64,000 bases of DNA from Corynebacterium afermentans subsp. lipophilum. Lineage in GTDB: Bacteria; Actinomycetota; Actinomycetes; Mycobacteriales; Mycobacteriaceae. Location: contig NZ_CP046530.1 in the NCBI RefSeq assembly GCF_030408375.1, forward strand, positions 1,674,001 through 1,738,000, in the 5' to 3' direction. The notes below the pieces were generated by a model, which was given only the letters and a program-made list of their open reading frames with translations, was not told where the DNA came from and searched no databases. A program made the translations under genes and the position numbers. Positions within the stretch are counted from its first letter, which is position 1; each line of letters opens with the position of its first letter. Shown in pieces: positions 60,808 to 64,000 of this stretch.

Positions 60808-61045
60808 TTCCTTGGTCTACGTACGCGTCTATGTCCTCTCGGAACTCTTTGAAGTCCACCTTCTGAGCCCCTTCGAGGGCAGCAATCAGGTCGTCTTTCC
60901 TCGCGAATCTCGGCTTCTTCAGTGGCCGCAGCTCCCCCACAGGATGCGAATTACTAGTAATCACGAATGTCTCCCCCTGAACTAACGCACGCATGATCCG
61001 CCCACTGTCGTTTCTCAACTCTCGCTGGCTGATCATCTCTGTCAT
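60791..61045 (-). CDS. Phd/YefM-type antitoxin of the VapC-like toxin
   Basis: An 84-residue antitoxin: SQRELRNDSGRIMRALVQGE and FVITSNSHPVGELRPLKKPR form the Phd DNA-binding fold, and the C-terminal KVDFKEFREDIDAYVDQGIE would wrap the toxin. TACGGT ends 6 bases before the ATG, so the operon is probably leaderless and autoregulated. It sits between an ABC exporter and aecD. Confidence 0.88.
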   Translation of the reverse strand: MTEMISQRELRNDSGRIMRALVQGETFVITSNSHPVGELRPLKKPRFARKDDLIAALEGAQKVDFKEFREDIDAYVDQGIEPRG

Positions 61046-61138
61046 GATCCGACCGTAGCACCGTGTGCCACCATGAGGAAGGGGTAGCCCCGAATCAAAC
61101 TGTCGAGTCCTTCCCACCCCGGCGCTACCGTGGGCCCC

Positions 61139-62260
61139 ATGCAATTCCCCGATCTTCACACTCTGCAAGCCCGCGGCACGAGGAAGTGGACGCAGTTCAA
61201 TCCTGACGTGCTGCCGCTGTTTATCGCGGAGAGCGATTTTCCCACCGCGCCCGCTGTGAAGCAGGCGATTGTGGATGCTGCCGAGCGCGAGATGTTCGGC
61301 TACACGCCCGCCCCGCACGCGCACCGCCTGGGCGAGGCGGTCGCCGGCTTCTACGCGGACCGTTACGGCTGGCGCCCTGACGCGGAGAAGATCTTCCCGG
61401 TCGCGGACGTGGTGCGCGGCGTGATGCTGGCCATCCAGTACTTCACCGAGGGCGATGTGGTGGTCCCGGTTCCCGCCTACTTCCCGTTTTTGGATGTTGC
61501 GGAGGTCGCGGGGCGCAAGCGTATCGACGTCAGCTCCGCCGGCGGCCTCGATCTGGCGGAAGTGGAAACCGCGTTCCAAAACGGCGCGGGCAGCATCATC
61601 GTGACCAACCCGTTCAACCCGGGCGGCTACGTGTTCACCGAGGAGCAACTCGACGAGGTCTGCGCGTTGGCGCGCAAGTACGGCGCCCGGGTGATTGTGG
61701 ACGAGATTCACGCCCCGCTGGTCTACGACGGCACTCACGTCTGCGCCGCGGCGAACAACCCGGACGTGTGCATCACGGTCACCGCCACCTCCAAGGCGTG
61801 GAACGTCGCGGGCCTGAAGTGCGCGCAGATAATTTTTTCCAACGACGAGGACGCAAAGACCTGGAACGCGATGTCGGGCGTGGCGAAGGACGGTGTGGGC
61901 ACCCTGGGCATCGTCGCGGCGGAGGCCTGTTACGACCACGGCCGCGAGTTTCTGGACGAGGAGATCGCCCAGCTCAAGGCCAACCGCGACTGGCTGGTGG
62001 AGCACCTGCCGAAGGCAGTGCCGGGTATTGAGATTGAGGTGCCGGCGGCGACGTATCTGATGTTTTTGAATTTCAAGAACACCAAGCTTGTCGACGAAAA
62101 ACCCGCCGCGTGGCTGCGCCGCCACGCCAAGGTGGCCATGAACGAGGGAATGGACTTCGGCCCCGGCGGCGAGCACCGCGCGCGGATGAACTTCGCCACC
62201 TCCCCGGAGATCCTGGAGGAGGCGGTGCGGCGGATTGGCGGAGCCGTCGCAAAGCTTTAG
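61139..62260 (+). CDS. aecD: cystathionine beta-lyase (MalY/PatB type)
   Basis: A 373-residue PLP enzyme cleaving C-S bonds of cystathionine and related thioethers. [20 protein letters not shown] and [20 protein letters not shown] match corynebacterial AecD; the PLP lysine is in [20 protein letters not shown] and [13 protein letters not shown] is the family motif. ATG 61139 has TACCGT 7 bases upstream (leaderless), better than the GTG at 61130. Next is brnQ, as in C. glutamicum. Confidence 0.95.
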   Translation: MQFPDLHTLQARGTRKWTQFNPDVLPLFIAESDFPTAPAVKQAIVDAAEREMFGYTPAPHAHRLGEAVAGFYADRYGWRPDAEKIFPVADVVRGVMLAIQYFTEGDVVVPVPAYFPFLDVAEVAGRKRIDVSSAGGLDLAEVETAFQNGAGSIIVTNPFNPGGYVFTEEQLDEVCALARKYGARVIVDEIHAPLVYDGTHVCAAANNPDVCITVTATSKAWNVAGLKCAQIIFSNDEDAKTWNAMSGVAKDGVGTLGIVAAEACYDHGREFLDEEIAQLKANRDWLVEHLPKAVPGIEIEVPAATYLMFLNFKNTKLVDEKPAAWLRRHAKVAMNEGMDFGPGGEHRARMNFATSPEILEEAVRRIGGAVAKL

Positions 62261-62347
62261 CGTTTCACTTTATGGAACCCTATTCCCATCTGGCGGTCGG
62301 TTGGTTTAGACTCTAGGGAACTTCAACCCAACTAGAGAGGAACGACC

Positions 62348-63778
62348 ATGGGTTCCACAGTGGTGTCACAGCCTGAAGGTGGCTCGAAACGCTCCGCCAG
62401 CGCGATCGTTGTCACCAGCCTCGCGCTGTTTTCGATGTTCTTCGGCGCGGGCAACCTCATCTTCCCGCCCATGCTGGCCGTGGAAGCCGGCGACAACTTC
62501 TGGCCGGCGCTGATCGGCTTCCTCGCCACCGCTTCCCTGCTTCCGGTGCTGGCCGTGATCGCCATTGCGCTGTCCGGCTCGAACCTCCGCGACCTGGCGC
62601 AGCGCGCCGGCTCCATCTTCGGCGTTGTCTTCCCGGTGCTGGCGTACCTGTCCATCGGTGCCTTTTACGCGCTGCCGCGCACCGGCGCCGTCTCCTTTGA
62701 AACGGCGATCACCCCGCTGTTCGGCCTCGAATCGTTTGCCGCCTCCGGCATCTTCAACGTGCTGTTCTTCGGCATCGCGCTCGCGCTGTCCTGGAACCCC
62801 ACCACCATCATGGAGAAGCTGGGCAAGTTCCTCACCCCGGCGCTTCTGGTGCTGTTGATCGTGATGATCTCGGTGGCCGCGTTCCGCTGGAGCGCCGAAC
62901 CGGCCGCGCCGAACGAGCCCTACGACGACGGCCCGCTGACCGCCGGCTTGCTCGAGGGTTACCTCACCATGGATTCCATCGCCGCACTGGCGTTTTCCAT
63001 CGTGGTCATCTCCACCCTGCGCCACCGCGGCTTCAGCGAGGGCAAGCCGCTTGTCAACGGCACCATCACCGCCGGTGTGGGCGCCGGCCTGATGCTGGGC
63101 CTGGTCTACATCGGCCTGGGTCTGATCGGCCGCGTCATGCCGAACGCCGCAGAGTTCGACAACGGTGCCGGACTGCTCGCTGAGGCCGCCAACCTGACCA
63201 TGGGCGGCGCCGGCCAGGCCGTGTTCTCCGCCATCGTGCTGCTGGCCTGCCTGACCACCGCGGTGGGCCTGATCACCGCAACTGGAGAGTACTTCTCCGA
63301 GCAATTCGCCGGCTCCTACCGCCTCTGGGCCGTGATCTTCGCGGTCACCTCCATGGTGATCGCTACCCAGGGCCTGGAGTTCGTCATGGCCATTGCCGCA
63401 CCGGTGATTGGCTTCCTCTACCCGCCGGCGATCACCTTGATCGTGCTGACGCTCATCGAGCCGGCCTTCCGCGCCCGCACCCGTTTTAGCTGGGCGTTCT
63501 TCCTGCCGCTGTGGACGGCCGTGGTGTGGTCCGCCATCGAGACGTTGATCTCTCTGGAGTGGGCCGCAGATGCCCTGACCCCGATTGTGCAGTGGGCGCC
63601 GATGTTCGACGCCGGGCTCGGCTGGGTTGTGCCGGTGCTCGTCGCCTTCGCCATCGGCCTCGTCGTGGACTTCGCCCGCCCCAAGCCCGCCATGATCCCG
63701 GGCACCATGGAATCCGTCGAGGGCGAGGACCTGTCCGCGGAGGGCGACGCTGTCCCCGTCCTGCAAGCTAAGGACTAG
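62348..63778 (+). CDS. brnQ: branched-chain amino acid transporter
   Basis: A 476-residue LIVCS-family sodium-coupled importer of Ile, Leu, Val and Met. The N-terminus ALFSMFFGAGNLIFPPMLAV is the family signature; LPRTGAVSFETAITPLFGLE and ALAFSIVVISTLRHRGFSEG follow, with about 12 membrane segments. ATG 62348 has GAGAGGA upstream. In the 87-base gap after aecD, TAGACT (about 62308) may be a promoter, followed by a CTCTAG-CTAGAG inverted repeat. Confidence 0.95.
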   Translation: MGSTVVSQPEGGSKRSASAIVVTSLALFSMFFGAGNLIFPPMLAVEAGDNFWPALIGFLATASLLPVLAVIAIALSGSNLRDLAQRAGSIFGVVFPVLAYLSIGAFYALPRTGAVSFETAITPLFGLESFAASGIFNVLFFGIALALSWNPTTIMEKLGKFLTPALLVLLIVMISVAAFRWSAEPAAPNEPYDDGPLTAGLLEGYLTMDSIAALAFSIVVISTLRHRGFSEGKPLVNGTITAGVGAGLMLGLVYIGLGLIGRVMPNAAEFDNGAGLLAEAANLTMGGAGQAVFSAIVLLACLTTAVGLITATGEYFSEQFAGSYRLWAVIFAVTSMVIATQGLEFVMAIAAPVIGFLYPPAITLIVLTLIEPAFRARTRFSWAFFLPLWTAVVWSAIETLISLEWAADALTPIVQWAPMFDAGLGWVVPVLVAFAIGLVVDFARPKPAMIPGTMESVEGEDLSAEGDAVPVLQAKD

Positions 63779-63792
63779 TACGGTGGGGCGGC

Positions 63793-64000
63793 ATGAACGC
63801 TCCACTTTCTCTCATTGATTTCTGCACCCGCTACCCCGGCGAATCCGTCGGCGAAGCGACGCAGCGCTCCGTGGCCTTCGCCCAGCAGGCGGAGGCCTTG
63901 GGCTATTCGCGCATCTGGTACGCGGAGCACCACAACATGTCCAGCATCGTCTCCTCGTCTCCGGCGGTGCTGATCAGCCACATCGGCGCGAAGACCAGCC
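63793..64000 (+). CDS. luciferase-like monooxygenase (5' part only)
   Basis: The first 69 codons of an LLM-class flavin monooxygenase: LSLIDFCTRYPGESVGEATQ, then QQAEALGYSRIWYAEHHNMS with the conserved W-x-A-E-H-H. The gene runs past the window. A gene of this kind follows aecD-brnQ in C. glutamicum. TACGGT ends 8 bases before the ATG, 14 bases after brnQ. Confidence 0.88.
   Translation, partial: MNAPLSLIDFCTRYPGESVGEATQRSVAFAQQAEALGYSRIWYAEHHNMSSIVSSSPAVLISHIGAKTS

Overview
The window reads as a chromosomal segment of a high-GC Corynebacterium. Gene content and order match that genus: znr-zur beside glyS; uppS-recO-era; the hemW-hrcA-dnaJ-rsmE-phoH-ybeY-CNNM/CBS run; aecD-brnQ followed by a luciferase-like monooxygenase; lytic transglycosylase-eno-ftsB-DUF501-ppx; and a protein ending in Cys-Cys-stop in front of an ArsA ATPase. 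Many genes have a TAnnnT hexamer 6-8 bases before the start codon, the layout of leaderless transcripts that are common in corynebacteria.

Layout. 1-11.6 kb is a visibly AT-richer glycan island on the minus strand, running off the left edge. It holds wecB, a CAT-anticodon tRNA, two GT4 glycosyltransferases, wecC, a second nucleotide-sugar dehydrogenase, a Wzm/Wzt-type ABC exporter and two more glycosyltransferases. Together they could make UDP-ManNAcA and a second uronic acid sugar nucleotide, assemble an acidic glycan and export it. 11.7-20.4 kb is housekeeping (ppx, DUF501, ftsB, eno, lytic transglycosylase, mazG, an OGG-fold protein), broken by an AbiE toxin-antitoxin pair between ftsB and eno. 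20.5-26 kb is accessory and conflict-related: a HicAB pair whose toxin lacks a start codon, dnaG, a lipoprotein RNase with its barstar, a Phd/RelE-like pair and an AbiEi-like/DUF559 endonuclease. 26.3-33.7 kb carries cstA, the Cys-Cys-stop/ArsA pair, dgt, a TPM-domain protein and two coupled unknowns.

33.7-49.5 kb is translation, zinc control, cell-wall lipid carrier, DNA repair, GTPase and chaperone genes, interrupted between era and the CNNM/CBS gene by an HNH protein, pdxY and a butanediol dehydrogenase-like gene. 49.6-58.4 kb has fadD, malQ, a membrane-anchored trypsin-like protease overlapping two tiny membrane proteins, an M3 peptidase and an esterase homologue without its serine. 58.5-64 kb has an ABC exporter, a VapBC-like pair, aecD, brnQ and the start of a luciferase-like monooxygenase.

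Two DNA-level signals are not explained by the genes. An 11-base motif, CGTCGATARGC, recurs about 22 times from 13.6 kb on, in several reading frames, often forcing rare codons, and is absent from the glycan island. A family of about 70-base palindromic intergenic elements occurs at 24.0, 26.1, 32.6 and (decayed) 39.9 kb. All positions were read by eye and short-site coordinates may be off by a base.
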